A stretch of DNA of 64,000 nt, taken from the NCBI GenBank assembly GCA_937125395.1, contig CAKZLI010000054.1, forward strand, positions 124,001 through 188,000, read 5' to 3'. The DNA is from an uncultured Glaciecola sp. Lineage in GTDB: Bacteria > Pseudomonadota > Gammaproteobacteria > Enterobacterales > Alteromonadaceae. This document shows positions 1-8,227 of this stretch, in pieces (positions within the stretch are counted from its first letter, which is position 1; each line of letters begins with the position of its first letter). The notes under the pieces are model-generated. The model was not told where the DNA came from. It was given only the letters and a program-made list of their open reading frames with translations, and ran no database searches. The position numbers and the translations under genes are program-made.

Positions 1-409
1 CAATAATCTTATCCGTTAACACATTCATTTGTGCTTGTGCGTCTATCAAGCGCTGCATACCGGTTAATTGATTACTGTGCCAATAGACAGTCGCAACGGC
101 AATAACCAATGCAATGAACAAGCTGACACTTACTGGTTTACTCAACTTAGGGATGGAGCTTGTTGGTGATTGAGTTTCATCGAGTAATGCCAGTTTAAGC
201 TCTTTTTGTGCCTGCTCTTGATGTTTTTTAGAAATAATCCCCTGAGCGTATTCAGCATCAATTTCTATCAACCGTTGTTTGATCAAGCGTGTATTAGATA
301 ATGTATACGCCTGTTCATGAGCCTTAAGGTTTCGCTTGTATAACGGATAAAAGATAAATCCCAGCGCGACAGCAACCATGGCTGCGGCAAAGAGGTAAAA
401 TTCAATCAT
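1..409 (-). CDS. ccmI: Cytochrome c maturation protein CcmI (partial, N-terminal part)
   Basis: Reading leftwards from ATG at 409, the frame stays open for 136 codons to the window edge, so the C-terminal part is missing. The product starts with a membrane segment (about residues 4-20), then a charged stretch beginning NTRLIKQRLIEID and a second hydrophobic helix near residues 100-115. This two-helix layout with a coiled cytoplasmic loop is that of the CcmI membrane domain; CcmI holds apocytochrome c for haem ligation with CcmFH. Its ATG overlaps the ccmH stop by 4 nt (ATGA), and it is the last visible gene of the ccm operon. Identity rests on position and topology, because the diagnostic TPR region lies outside the window. 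Confidence 0.82.
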   Translation of the reverse strand, partial: MIEFYLFAAAMVAVALGFIFYPLYKRNLKAHEQAYTLSNTRLIKQRLIEIDAEYAQGIISKKHQEQAQKELKLALLDETQSPTSSIPKLSKPVSVSLFIALVIAVATVYWHSNQLTGMQRLIDAQAQMNVLTDKII

Positions 410-891
410 TTGTCTTTCTCCAATAACGCATCCGCTTGTGCTATTAAATCAGCCTGCTCTTGTGGATTATCAGAGAATGCCTGAGGGCGCTTTTTAATCA
501 AAATCAACACACCAAACAACAAAACACTAAAGGGTAATACCCACAACCACACTGTATTAGAATTGACTGGCGGCTGATAATGAACAAAATCACCATAACG
601 CTGCTTCATAAAATCAATCACCTCATCCTGCCCTTGCCCATCAGTCACCAATTGATAAACTTTTCGGCGCATATCATGGGCAATCATCGCGTCAGAATCG
701 GCGATATTTTGGTTCTGACACATTGGACAACGTAATTCTTGCGTGAGGCGTTTAAAATCCTTACGTTGTTGTTCAGTGGCAAACGCATAGTTTTCTTCTG
801 TCGCTAAAACAGGTTGGCTGATACTTGCCAAGCCAATACATAACACTAGTACAGCGAGCAATGTGCTACTTGCAAATCGTGTCAGTATCAT
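406..891 (-). CDS. ccmH: Cytochrome c maturation protein CcmH (thiol reductase subunit of haem lyase)
   Basis: 161 residues: signal peptide (about 1-30), a periplasmic domain with the LRCPMCQNQN motif giving the redox pair Cys55/Cys58, then a membrane helix at about 115-134 and a short tail. CcmH keeps the CXXCH cysteines of apocytochrome c reduced and works with CcmF and CcmI in haem ligation. The length is that of the short CcmH form, with CcmI separate, unlike the fused CcmH of E. coli. It overlaps ccmG upstream and ccmI downstream by 4 nt each, indicating translational coupling. Confidence 0.96.
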   Translation of the reverse strand: MILTRFASSTLLAVLVLCIGLASISQPVLATEENYAFATEQQRKDFKRLTQELRCPMCQNQNIADSDAMIAHDMRRKVYQLVTDGQGQDEVIDFMKQRYGDFVHYQPPVNSNTVWLWVLPFSVLLFGVLILIKKRPQAFSDNPQEQADLIAQADALLEKDK

Positions 892-1475
892 TGCATCTCT
901 CCAGAAGAAGGCTTAGTCAGTTCATCGTAGATAGGCGCAAATTTTTTGCTCCAGACACGCGGATTAATATCACCAATATGATGTACGCGGATAATGCCTT
1001 GTTGATCAATGAGTAGTGTCTCTGGTGCGCCGGTTACCCCAAGATCAAGTGACGTGTCACGGTATACATCAAAAATATTAAACACAAAAGGATTACCTAG
1101 CTGATTGGTGGTTGCAACGACTTCTTGTTGAACCCGTGCCAATGTTTTAGTGCCAAAATCGGGATCTAAATCTTGGTCATAATACAAGCCGACAAAACGC
1201 ACCCCTTGCTCACTGAGTTCTGTCAGATAAGGTAATTCAATCGCGCATGTCACACACCACACTCCCCAGATATTCAATAATGTCACTTCGCCATTAAACA
1301 CATCTTGGGTATAAATTACACTAGGGTCCATAAGATCCGGCAAACTAAATTCAGGCATTGGTTTGGCTAAAACCTGCGAATCGCGCTCTCTAGGATCAGA
1401 GAAGAGTCCTTGATACAAAAAAAACACCAACGCAAGAAAACCAACTAAAGGAACCAAAAAGCGTGTATTAATCAT
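888..1475 (-). CDS. ccmG: Thiol:disulfide interchange protein CcmG/DsbE
   Basis: 195 residues with an N-terminal membrane anchor (about 7-22) and a periplasmic thioredoxin fold. The active site is WCVTC, with Cys74 and Cys77; the E. coli protein has WCPTC. A downstream GAPET segment supplies the conserved cis-proline region and is followed by a NPRVW motif typical of CcmG. It passes electrons from DsbD/CcdA to CcmH or the apocytochrome. It overlaps ccmF and ccmH by 4 nt each. Confidence 0.96.
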   Translation of the reverse strand: MINTRFLVPLVGFLALVFFLYQGLFSDPRERDSQVLAKPMPEFSLPDLMDPSVIYTQDVFNGEVTLLNIWGVWCVTCAIELPYLTELSEQGVRFVGLYYDQDLDPDFGTKTLARVQQEVVATTNQLGNPFVFNIFDVYRDTSLDLGVTGAPETLLIDQQGIIRVHHIGDINPRVWSKKFAPIYDELTKPSSGEMQ

Positions 1476-3442
1476 GCGACTTGCACCCCGTGTTTTGCGA
1501 GCTTTTTCATCCGATAACGTTTATCAAACATTGAACACACACCACCTAAAGCCATAATACCTGCGCCTAACCATATCCAAATAACAAACGGTTTGTAATA
1601 GACTCTGACAGCCCATGACTGATCATCCAATTGTTCACCCAAGGCAATAAATATATCTCGGAACAACGTTGTATGAATACCCGCTTCGGTCATAGTAATA
1701 CTTTTAACTGAGTAGTAGCGTTTTTCAGGTTCTAGATGCACGACAAAATCACCGTCTTGGTACACATCAAAAATCCCACGATCTGCGCTGTAATTGGGAC
1801 CTTGAATTGATTGTACTTCACTAAAATCGATGCTGTATTGGGCAATCGTGACTTGGTCACCAAATTGCATTCGAACGTCACGCTCGGTTTCAAAATTACT
1901 CACTAATGTAATACCGATTAATGACACTGCAAAGCCTACATGTCCTAATATCATTCCCCAATGACTTGGCGTTAATTGACGTAAATTAACTAAAACCGAT
2001 GTCGACTGTGGCATTGCATTAACCCGCTGCATTACCTCTTGAATGGTAGACACTAATATCCAAAATGCGCAAATCATCCCCAATGCAGAAACATAGGTAG
2101 CCGCTGTATCAAAACTATTCACCACTAATATGCCGGCACTGATACCGATACCTAAAGCGATAATAATTTGATTGCGTAACGCAGCTAGGGGCTGTTGTTT
2201 CCAACGACTAATCGGACCGATAGTCATAAACATCACAAAAGGCACTAATAGCAAAGTAAACATTTGATTAAAAAACGGCGCACCAATCGAGATACTGCCC
2301 ATGCCTAATTCTTTATGCACTAACGGAAATAAGGTGCCAATTAACACCACCACTGTCGCTGCACACAATAGAATATTATTGCCCATTAACATCACTTCGC
2401 GGGACGCAAGTGCATAAGATGAGCGTGTGTTTAATTGCGGAGCACGCAATGCATACAATAATAACGAACCACCAATAACAATCACTAGCAACGCTAGGAT
2501 GAATAGTCCCCTTGATGGATCAGACGCAAATGAATGCACTGATACTAATATGCCAGAACGTACCAAAAACGTACCTAACAAACTCAACGAAAATGCTGCA
2601 ATTGCTAGTAACACTGTCCAAGATTTAAAGACTTTGCGTTTTTCGGTCACCGCTAAACTGTGCATCAATGCGGTACCTACCAACCAAGGCATGAAAGAAG
2701 CATTTTCGACTGGATCCCAAAACCACCAGCCACCCCAACCGAGTTCGTAATAAGCCCACCAACTTCCCAGCGCAATGCCTACCGTCAAAAATGCCCACGC
2801 AGCAATTGTCCAGGGACGTGACCAGCGCGCCCAGGTTGAGTCGAGTTGTCCAGATATTAAGGCAGCGATAGCAAAGGCAAACGCAACTGAAAAGCCAACA
2901 TATCCCATGTACAACATGGGTGGATGGATAATCATGCCAAAATCTTGTAGCAATGGATTTAAATCCGCACCATCCACGGGATAAAAAGGAATGAGCGTAT
3001 CAAAAGGATTCGATGTGAGGAGCATAAACAGATAAAAACCGATCGACACCATCCCTAAAACAGATAAAACACGCGCAACCATGATCTCAGGAATACCTTT
3101 ACTGAGCACTGCAACAGCCACTGTCCAAACTGAAAAAATTAACACCCACAGCAAAAATGAACCTTCATGCCCACCCCATACTGCGGTCACCTTATAATAC
3201 CAAGGCAACAAACTGTTGGAATGATTGGCGACATAAGAAACAGAAAAATCATCCACCAAAAAACGGTTGGTTAGACAGATATAAGCAATTAACGTAAACA
3301 CAAATAAACCTATCGCTAAGGGCTTCGCAGAAGCGATCATCATGTCGTGCTTGATGTGCGCGCCCCACATAGGATAGATAGACAATAATCCAGCAAGTAA
3401 CAAAGCGATTATTATAGAAAAATGGCCAATTTCAGCAATCAT
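1472..3442 (-). CDS. ccmF: Haem lyase subunit CcmF
   Basis: 656 residues, about 14-15 hydrophobic segments, full length for the family. The tryptophan-rich haem-handling motif WGGWWFWDP lies at about 236-244, and conserved histidines occur at about 92 (GGHEGS) and 173 (IHPPMLY). CcmF takes haem from holo-CcmE and attaches it to apocytochrome c in the inner membrane, together with CcmH and CcmI. A large periplasmic loop lies near the C-terminus (about 520-620), followed by a last helix. Starts 18 nt after the ccmE stop and overlaps ccmG. Confidence 0.97.
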   Translation of the reverse strand: MIAEIGHFSIIIALLLAGLLSIYPMWGAHIKHDMMIASAKPLAIGLFVFTLIAYICLTNRFLVDDFSVSYVANHSNSLLPWYYKVTAVWGGHEGSFLLWVLIFSVWTVAVAVLSKGIPEIMVARVLSVLGMVSIGFYLFMLLTSNPFDTLIPFYPVDGADLNPLLQDFGMIIHPPMLYMGYVGFSVAFAFAIAALISGQLDSTWARWSRPWTIAAWAFLTVGIALGSWWAYYELGWGGWWFWDPVENASFMPWLVGTALMHSLAVTEKRKVFKSWTVLLAIAAFSLSLLGTFLVRSGILVSVHSFASDPSRGLFILALLVIVIGGSLLLYALRAPQLNTRSSYALASREVMLMGNNILLCAATVVVLIGTLFPLVHKELGMGSISIGAPFFNQMFTLLLVPFVMFMTIGPISRWKQQPLAALRNQIIIALGIGISAGILVVNSFDTAATYVSALGMICAFWILVSTIQEVMQRVNAMPQSTSVLVNLRQLTPSHWGMILGHVGFAVSLIGITLVSNFETERDVRMQFGDQVTIAQYSIDFSEVQSIQGPNYSADRGIFDVYQDGDFVVHLEPEKRYYSVKSITMTEAGIHTTLFRDIFIALGEQLDDQSWAVRVYYKPFVIWIWLGAGIMALGGVCSMFDKRYRMKKLAKHGVQVA

Positions 3443-3460
3443 ACTCTTACATTCTCACTA

Positions 3461-3958
3461 TTAATAACTAGGTGAAGGGTTGGGTGAGTTTATACCGGCA
3501 TCAGACGGCTTTACATGCTTGATCCCTTTTAGTTTTTCTGCCAATTCTGGCGGCATGTATTCTTCGTCATGTTTAGCCAGCACTTCCTCGGCTACGATCA
3601 GGTTATCAGCCTGCAATACACCCGTGGCAACAATACCCTGCCCTTCTCTAAATAAATCTGGCAAGATACCGATGTAAGAAATTTTGACTACCGGACCGGT
3701 ATCGATTAAATCAAACTCAACCGCTAACGTGTCTTGATTTCGAGTCACTGAACCTTCAACGACTAACCCACCAATGCGTAAGCGCTGCCCAATTTGCGGC
3801 TTACTGCCATCTTTTCCTTTACCGTCTATGATCTCAGAAGGCGTGTAAAACAAATCAATATTTTCGTTTAACGCAAATAACATTAACGATACGGCACCAA
3901 TCAATAAGCCACCAATTACGCCTACAGTAATAAGTCGTTGTTTTCGTCTAGGATTCAC
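3461..3958 (-). CDS. ccmE: Haem chaperone CcmE
   Basis: 165 residues: short cytoplasmic arginine/lysine-rich start, a single membrane anchor (about 9-29) and a periplasmic OB-fold. The covalent haem-binding histidine is His130 in the LAKHDEEY motif, with the conserved Tyr134; the same numbering holds for E. coli CcmE. The protein carries haem from CcmC to CcmF. The start overlaps the end of ccmD by 11 nt. The C-terminal tail after about 140 is polar and probably disordered. Confidence 0.97.
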   Translation of the reverse strand: MNPRRKQRLITVGVIGGLLIGAVSLMLFALNENIDLFYTPSEIIDGKGKDGSKPQIGQRLRIGGLVVEGSVTRNQDTLAVEFDLIDTGPVVKISYIGILPDLFREGQGIVATGVLQADNLIVAEEVLAKHDEEYMPPELAEKLKGIKHVKPSDAGINSPNPSPSY

Positions 3959-4154
3959 GTTGCTTCTCCTGCGCTTGTTTAATACGTAATTGACGCGCGC
4001 TTTGTGCGACTACTGCACGAGTAAGTGCACGCTGTTCGAGTTTAAATACAATAATTAATGCTAGCGTTGCGATTATTGATACGCCGTATGACAACCATAC
4101 AAAAAAACCATAGCCACCCATTGCAATCACATCTGCCCAAGATTCAAATTGCAT
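3948..4154 (-). CDS. ccmD: Haem exporter accessory protein CcmD
   Basis: 68 residues with one membrane helix (about 15-38) followed by a basic, glutamine-rich cytoplasmic tail. Small size, a single helix and the position between ccmC and ccmE identify it as CcmD, which stabilises the CcmC-CcmE complex and helps release holo-CcmE from CcmABC. Starts 1 nt after the ccmC stop and overlaps the ccmE start. Confidence 0.9.
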   Translation of the reverse strand: MQFESWADVIAMGGYGFFVWLSYGVSIIATLALIIVFKLEQRALTRAVVAQSARQLRIKQAQEKQRES

Positions 4155-4155
4155 G

Positions 4156-4905
4156 CTATTGCTCCTTCTTAGATTGGCTAAGCAAGGCTATAACCCAAGG
4201 ACGATGTAGTTCTCTACGCAAAATTTGATTCTTAAGATTCATCATTACCAAACTGCCAATCAATCCGATCATACCTACAATAGAAATTAACAACGGCCAT
4301 AACATGGACGGCGCAATAGATGGTTTACCAAATTTGGTAATCGTTGCACCTTGATGAAGTGTATTCCACCACTCTACTGAGTAATGGATAATGGGAATAT
4401 TGATGACTCCGACTAATGCCATAACAGCGGCTGATTTGCCAGCTTGCGTCTTATCGCTAAACGCACCATATAAAGCCATCACACCCAAATACAAGAAAAA
4501 CAAAATCAACTGAGCCGTCAAGCGTGCATCCCAAATCCACCACGTTCCCCACATCGGTTTACCCCATGCTGCGCCGGTAAATAATGAGATAAACGTTAAC
4601 AAAGCACCTACTGGTGCAATCGCTATCATACTCATATAAGCCGTCTTCCACTGCCAGACCAGACCAACTAAGCCAGCCGTCGCCATCGCAACATAAGTGC
4701 TCATTGCTAGTATGGCTGAGGGCACATGAATATAAATAATCCGAAAAGAGTCACCTTGCTGGTAATCTGGTGGCGCAAACAATAATCCCCAAATAAAGCC
4801 GACGGTTAGACCCACCACAGCGGTAACCAAAAAATACGGAAATAACGTGTTGCATAATGCATAAGCACGTTCTGTTTTAGCGTAAGGATGTAACCAAGTA
4901 AACAT
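4156..4905 (-). CDS. ccmC: Haem exporter subunit CcmC
   Basis: 249 residues, six membrane segments. The WGTWWIWDARLT motif lies at 119-130; the haem-ligating periplasmic histidines are His60 and His184, the numbers known for E. coli CcmC. CcmC binds haem at the outer face of the inner membrane and loads it onto CcmE. The start codon overlaps the ccmB stop by 1 nt and ccmD follows directly. Confidence 0.97.
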   Translation of the reverse strand: MFTWLHPYAKTERAYALCNTLFPYFLVTAVVGLTVGFIWGLLFAPPDYQQGDSFRIIYIHVPSAILAMSTYVAMATAGLVGLVWQWKTAYMSMIAIAPVGALLTFISLFTGAAWGKPMWGTWWIWDARLTAQLILFFLYLGVMALYGAFSDKTQAGKSAAVMALVGVINIPIIHYSVEWWNTLHQGATITKFGKPSIAPSMLWPLLISIVGMIGLIGSLVMMNLKNQILRRELHRPWVIALLSQSKKEQ

Positions 4906-5582
4906 TAATGATGACTCACTCTAATAGCATAACTAATCGCAAATGGCGTAATTGCAATGGCAAAACACAGCATGGCACCGATAATAGCAAGTTGTGGGAA
5001 GTAATTTAAACCCATCGAAGCACTCTCAACAGCCGATGTTGCAAAAATCAGTAAAGGAATAAATACAGGGATTAACAGCAGCGACAGTAGCACCCCTCCG
5101 CGCTGCAAACCAACGGTCAATGCTACGGCAATAGCACCGACTAACGAGAGTAATGGTGTGCCTAATGCTAAGGTACACAATAACGCCCAATACATTGGCG
5201 TAGTCAGGTTTAAAAACAAAGCCAACAATGGTGAAATAAGCAACAATGGGATAAATGACCCGCACCAATGCACCACTACTTTAGCAAACATGGCCAATGG
5301 TAATGAAACATGTGCTAATTGTAATTGTTCTAAACTTCCATCCAAATAATCATCGCGAAACAGCTTATCCATACCTAACAATGCCGACAAAATGGCAGCA
5401 ACCCAAATGACACCTGGTCCAATTTTTTGTAATGTTTCCGGGCCAGGCCCTACACCCAGTGGGAATAGTGAAATCACCATCATAAAAAACAACAGTGGTT
5501 GTAGTAATTCTGCTTTTTGTCTAAACGCCAAGAGCAAATCGCGATGAATAATACTTAATAGCGGTGAAGAAATGCCATTCAT
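4905..5582 (-). CDS. ccmB: Haem exporter permease CcmB
   Basis: 225 residues, about six hydrophobic segments, full family length. CcmB is the membrane partner of the ATPase CcmA; together with CcmC they form the CcmABC complex that releases haem-loaded CcmE. The conserved early segment around LAFRQK and the central LDGSLEQL are typical. Its start overlaps the end of ccmA by 4 nt. Confidence 0.95.
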   Translation of the reverse strand: MNGISSPLLSIIHRDLLLAFRQKAELLQPLLFFMMVISLFPLGVGPGPETLQKIGPGVIWVAAILSALLGMDKLFRDDYLDGSLEQLQLAHVSLPLAMFAKVVVHWCGSFIPLLLISPLLALFLNLTTPMYWALLCTLALGTPLLSLVGAIAVALTVGLQRGGVLLSLLLIPVFIPLLIFATSAVESASMGLNYFPQLAIIGAMLCFAIAITPFAISYAIRVSHH

Positions 5583-6199
5583 ATTTGATACGCCAATGTA
5601 ACTTGCTTAACGGGATGTGAACTTAACAACGATTGATGCGAAGTCAGAAGCACTGCACCACCTTGATTGATAAAGGTATCGATACATTGCTGCATAAATG
5701 CAACACCACTGATGTCCAAAGAAGTAAAAGGTTCATCTAATACCCATAAACTGGTGTTCATTAATTGGGTGCGTGCTAATGAGACTCTGCGCTGTTGACC
5801 TGCTGACAACTGACCACTTGGCACATCTTCTAATCCAACCAAATCAAAACGCGCTAATAATTCGTATAACTGCGATTCGGTCGTGGTAATACCATGCATT
5901 TGCGCCCAAAATGACAGATTTTCGATACTGGATAAAAATCGATTGAGACCTAATTTGTGCCCAAGATACAATAAGGGGTAATCTGTATCTGGTGCTGATG
6001 TAATATTGACGTGTCCACTATCAGGCATCGAAAGACCAACTAACAGACGTAACAAACTGGTTTTACCCGCCCCATTTGGACCGACTAAATGGATCAGCTC
6101 ACCGGCATTTACATGCAGTGAAAACTCATTAAATAACGTTCTATCTTGCTTGATGCAAGTAAGCCCTTGAGCATTGAGACGCTCTAATCCATTGTTCAC
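5579..6199 (-). CDS. ccmA: Haem exporter ATP-binding protein CcmA
   Basis: 206 residues, a stand-alone ABC ATPase. Visible motifs: Walker A GPNGAGKTS (about 39-47), ABC signature LSAGQQRR (about 131-138), Walker B ending in WVLDEPF (about 152-158), and the switch histidine in TSHQ. It drives release of holo-CcmE from CcmCD. It is the first gene of the ccm operon; about 237 bp and a terminator separate it from the recA stop, so it probably has its own promoter in 6200-6325, though I could not fix convincing -35/-10 boxes. Confidence 0.95.
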   Translation of the reverse strand: MNNGLERLNAQGLTCIKQDRTLFNEFSLHVNAGELIHLVGPNGAGKTSLLRLLVGLSMPDSGHVNITSAPDTDYPLLYLGHKLGLNRFLSSIENLSFWAQMHGITTTESQLYELLARFDLVGLEDVPSGQLSAGQQRRVSLARTQLMNTSLWVLDEPFTSLDISGVAFMQQCIDTFINQGGAVLLTSHQSLLSSHPVKQVTLAYQI

Positions 6200-6324
6200 G
6201 CTACTATCTACACCTTGTCTTGTCTAATATTAATGCATCCTATACGAGCAAATATAATACCATAATCAACTAGTTGTACGTGATTTTTTCAATACTAATT
6301 ACGCTTTTTACTAGTTCGACTGAC

Positions 6325-6370
6325 ATAAAAAAACCCACGACCTAGAATCTTCATTCTAGCTAATGGGTTT
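6325..6370 (-). terminator. Rho-independent terminator of recA
   Basis: On the minus strand, AAACCCA pairs with TGGGTTT, with an inner CTAGAAT/ATTCTAG stem, and a run of seven T follows. It lies about 65 nt after the recA stop and separates recA from the ccm operon. Confidence 0.88.
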
Positions 6371-6436
6371 GTGTGTGCAGTATAGTTAATGACATCGTGC
6401 GGTTGACCACACAATATCATTCATTACTGAATAGCT

Positions 6437-7495
6437 TTATTCGCCAGCGGCTTCAGCTGCACGTAACGCTTCACGTTCTTCTTTGACTTCACTGCTTGAT
6501 TTGGCTTTTAGCAATAACTCAGCTCGAATACGTTGTTCAATCTCAACAGCCATCGATTGATGCTCTTTAAGATATTTAACCACGTTGGCTTTTCCTTGAC
6601 CAATTCGCTCGCCATTATAACTATACCAAGCACCGGCTTTCTCAACGAACTTTTGTTTAACGCCTAAATCAATCAACTCAGCTTCTTTTGAAATGCCTTT
6701 ACCATACATGATTTGGAATTCAGCTTGTTTAAATGGTGGTGCAACTTTATTTTTGACTACTTTGACCCGTGTTTCATTACCGACAATTTCATCACCGTCT
6801 TTAATGGCACCGATACGTCGAATATCTAAACGAACTGATGAGTAAAACTTAAGAGCATTACCACCACTGGTCGTTTCTGGGTTACCAAACATGACTCCAA
6901 TTTTAAGGCGGATTTGGTTGATAAATATCACTAATGTGTTGGAGCGTTTAATATTACCAGTCAGTTTACGTAATGCTTGTGACATTAAACGTGCTTGTAA
7001 ACCAACATGTGAATCACCCATGTCACCTTCAATTTCTGCTTTAGGTGTTAAGGCCGCAACTGAATCGACAATAACCACATCAACAGCACCTGAACGAACC
7101 AACATGTCGCAAATCTCAAGGGCTTGTTCACCTGTGTCAGGTTGAGATACTAATAATTCATCAATATTTACACCTAGTGCCGCAGCATAAACAGGATCCA
7201 ATGCATGTTCCGCATCAACAAACGCACAAGTTTTACCCACTTTTTGCGCTTCGGCAATAACTTGTAATGTTAAGGTGGTTTTACCCGATGATTCAGGACC
7301 ATAAATCTCAACGACTCGACCACAAGGCAAACCACCTATACCTAACGCGATATCAATCGTAAGTGAACCTGTTGAAATAGATTCAATGTCCAGTGCTTGA
7401 TTATCACCTAGACGCATGATCGCCCCTTTGCCAAACTGCTTCTCAATTTGACCTAGTGCTGCGGATAGTGCGCGTGTTTTGTTATCTTCTGCCAT
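6437..7495 (-). CDS. recA: Recombinase RecA
   Basis: 352 residues. Walker [10 protein letters not shown] at about 66-74, the [12 protein letters not shown]alker B region near 140-150, the L2 DNA-binding loop with [14 protein letters not shown] near 203-216, and an acidic, alanine-rich C-terminus. RecA catalyses homologous strand exchange and triggers LexA self-cleavage. A perfect SOS palindrome lies in its promoter. A terminator and then the ccm operon follow; there is no recX downstream, unlike many gammaproteobacteria. pncC lies just upstream on the same strand. Confidence 0.99.
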   Translation of the reverse strand: MAEDNKTRALSAALGQIEKQFGKGAIMRLGDNQALDIESISTGSLTIDIALGIGGLPCGRVVEIYGPESSGKTTLTLQVIAEAQKVGKTCAFVDAEHALDPVYAAALGVNIDELLVSQPDTGEQALEICDMLVRSGAVDVVIVDSVAALTPKAEIEGDMGDSHVGLQARLMSQALRKLTGNIKRSNTLVIFINQIRLKIGVMFGNPETTSGGNALKFYSSVRLDIRRIGAIKDGDEIVGNETRVKVVKNKVAPPFKQAEFQIMYGKGISKEAELIDLGVKQKFVEKAGAWYSYNGERIGQGKANVVKYLKEHQSMAVEIEQRIRAELLLKAKSSSEVKEEREALRAAEAAGE

Positions 7496-7544
7496 GTGTG
7501 CCTCAATCTAAAATGTGAGTTAGGATGTCGCTTCAATAGTCAGG

Positions 7545-7574
7545 AGTATACTACTGTATAATTATACAGTGCAA
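7545..7574 (-). promoter_or_regulatory. recA promoter (-35 TTGCAC, -10 TATACT)
   Basis: On the minus strand TTGCAC (7569-7574) and TATACT (7545-7550) are separated by 18 nt, and the SOS palindrome fills the spacer. Transcription would start about 40 nt upstream of the recA ATG. Confidence 0.75.
7552..7571. promoter_or_regulatory. LexA (SOS) box of recA
   Basis: CTGTATAATTATACAG at 7554-7569 is a perfect 16-bp palindrome with the CTGT-N8-ACAG core of the gammaproteobacterial LexA site. It sits between the recA -35 and -10 elements, where bound LexA would block RNA polymerase. Confidence 0.93.
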
Positions 7575-7664
7575 CATAAATATCATATTTTTTTAGCAAA
7601 TCATCGTTAGGTTGTTACTAACTATTATAGTCATGCCTTGTACGTAAAACCGCTGAGCTTTCGA

Positions 7665-8162
7665 TCAGATTGTAAGGATTTTACATACAAATACTAAAGC
7701 AAATTCAATCGCCTGTTGCCTTACCGCCTCTCGGTCCCCCGTAAATTGACGCATTTGTGTGACGGTTTGACCATCCACAACAAAACCAAACCATACCGTG
7801 CCTACAGGTTTATCCACTGTGGCACCATCTGGTCCAGCAATACCTGTCACGCTGATAGCAACATCAGATTGAAAATGCGTAATCACACCCTGTGCCATCG
7901 CAGCCGCCGTTTGTGGAGATACAGCACCATAAGCGTGTAAAGTATCTTCAGGGACATGCAAATGGGCCGTCTTTGCTGCATTAGAATAAGTCACAACGCT
8001 GTGTTTAAACCAAGCTGAACTCCCTGGTAATGCGGTAAATGCATACGCTAGGCCGCCTCCAGTGCATGATTCTGCGCAAGAAACAGTCAATTTGTTTTGC
8101 TGTAAATGCTTCGCTAAGCGGTGTAATGCATTTTGTGCATTTTCTTTTAGATAGGAAATCAA
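7665..8162 (-). CDS. pncC: Nicotinamide-nucleotide amidohydrolase PncC (CinA C-terminal family)
   Basis: 165 residues, the stand-alone CinA C-terminal domain. The catalytic segment AESCTGGGLA (Ser32 region) and the later GIAGPDGAT and KPVGTVWFG motifs are all present. PncC deamidates nicotinamide mononucleotide to nicotinate mononucleotide, recycling the by-product of NAD-dependent DNA ligase. It is divergent from mutS and just upstream of recA, a common gammaproteobacterial neighbourhood (mutS, pncC, recA). Confidence 0.93.
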   Translation of the reverse strand: MISYLKENAQNALHRLAKHLQQNKLTVSCAESCTGGGLAYAFTALPGSSAWFKHSVVTYSNAAKTAHLHVPEDTLHAYGAVSPQTAAAMAQGVITHFQSDVAISVTGIAGPDGATVDKPVGTVWFGFVVDGQTVTQMRQFTGDREAVRQQAIEFALVFVCKILTI

Positions 8163-8175
8163 AATATTGTTATGC

Positions 8176-8205
8176 TTATACTATTCAACATTGTTAATAG
8201 TATAA
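8176..8205. repeat. 30-nt near-perfect palindrome in the pncC-mutS gap
   Basis: TTATACTATT (8176-8185) and AATAGTATAA (8196-8205) are exact 10-nt inverted copies. The middle is also self-complementary (AACA-T-TGTT), so the only break is one bulged C at 8186. It occupies most of the 50-bp intergenic gap. It could be an operator over divergent promoters, or fold as a hairpin 8 nt before the mutS TTG start. Confidence 0.75.
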
Positions 8206-8227
8206 AAATAAATTGAGCCAAGTACAA
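8199..8227 (-). promoter_or_regulatory. Candidate pncC promoter
   Basis: On the minus strand TTGTAC (8222-8227), a 17-nt spacer and TATACT (8199-8204) precede pncC by about 37 nt. The -35 lies inside the first codons of mutS and the -10 inside the right arm of the palindrome. Confidence 0.5.
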
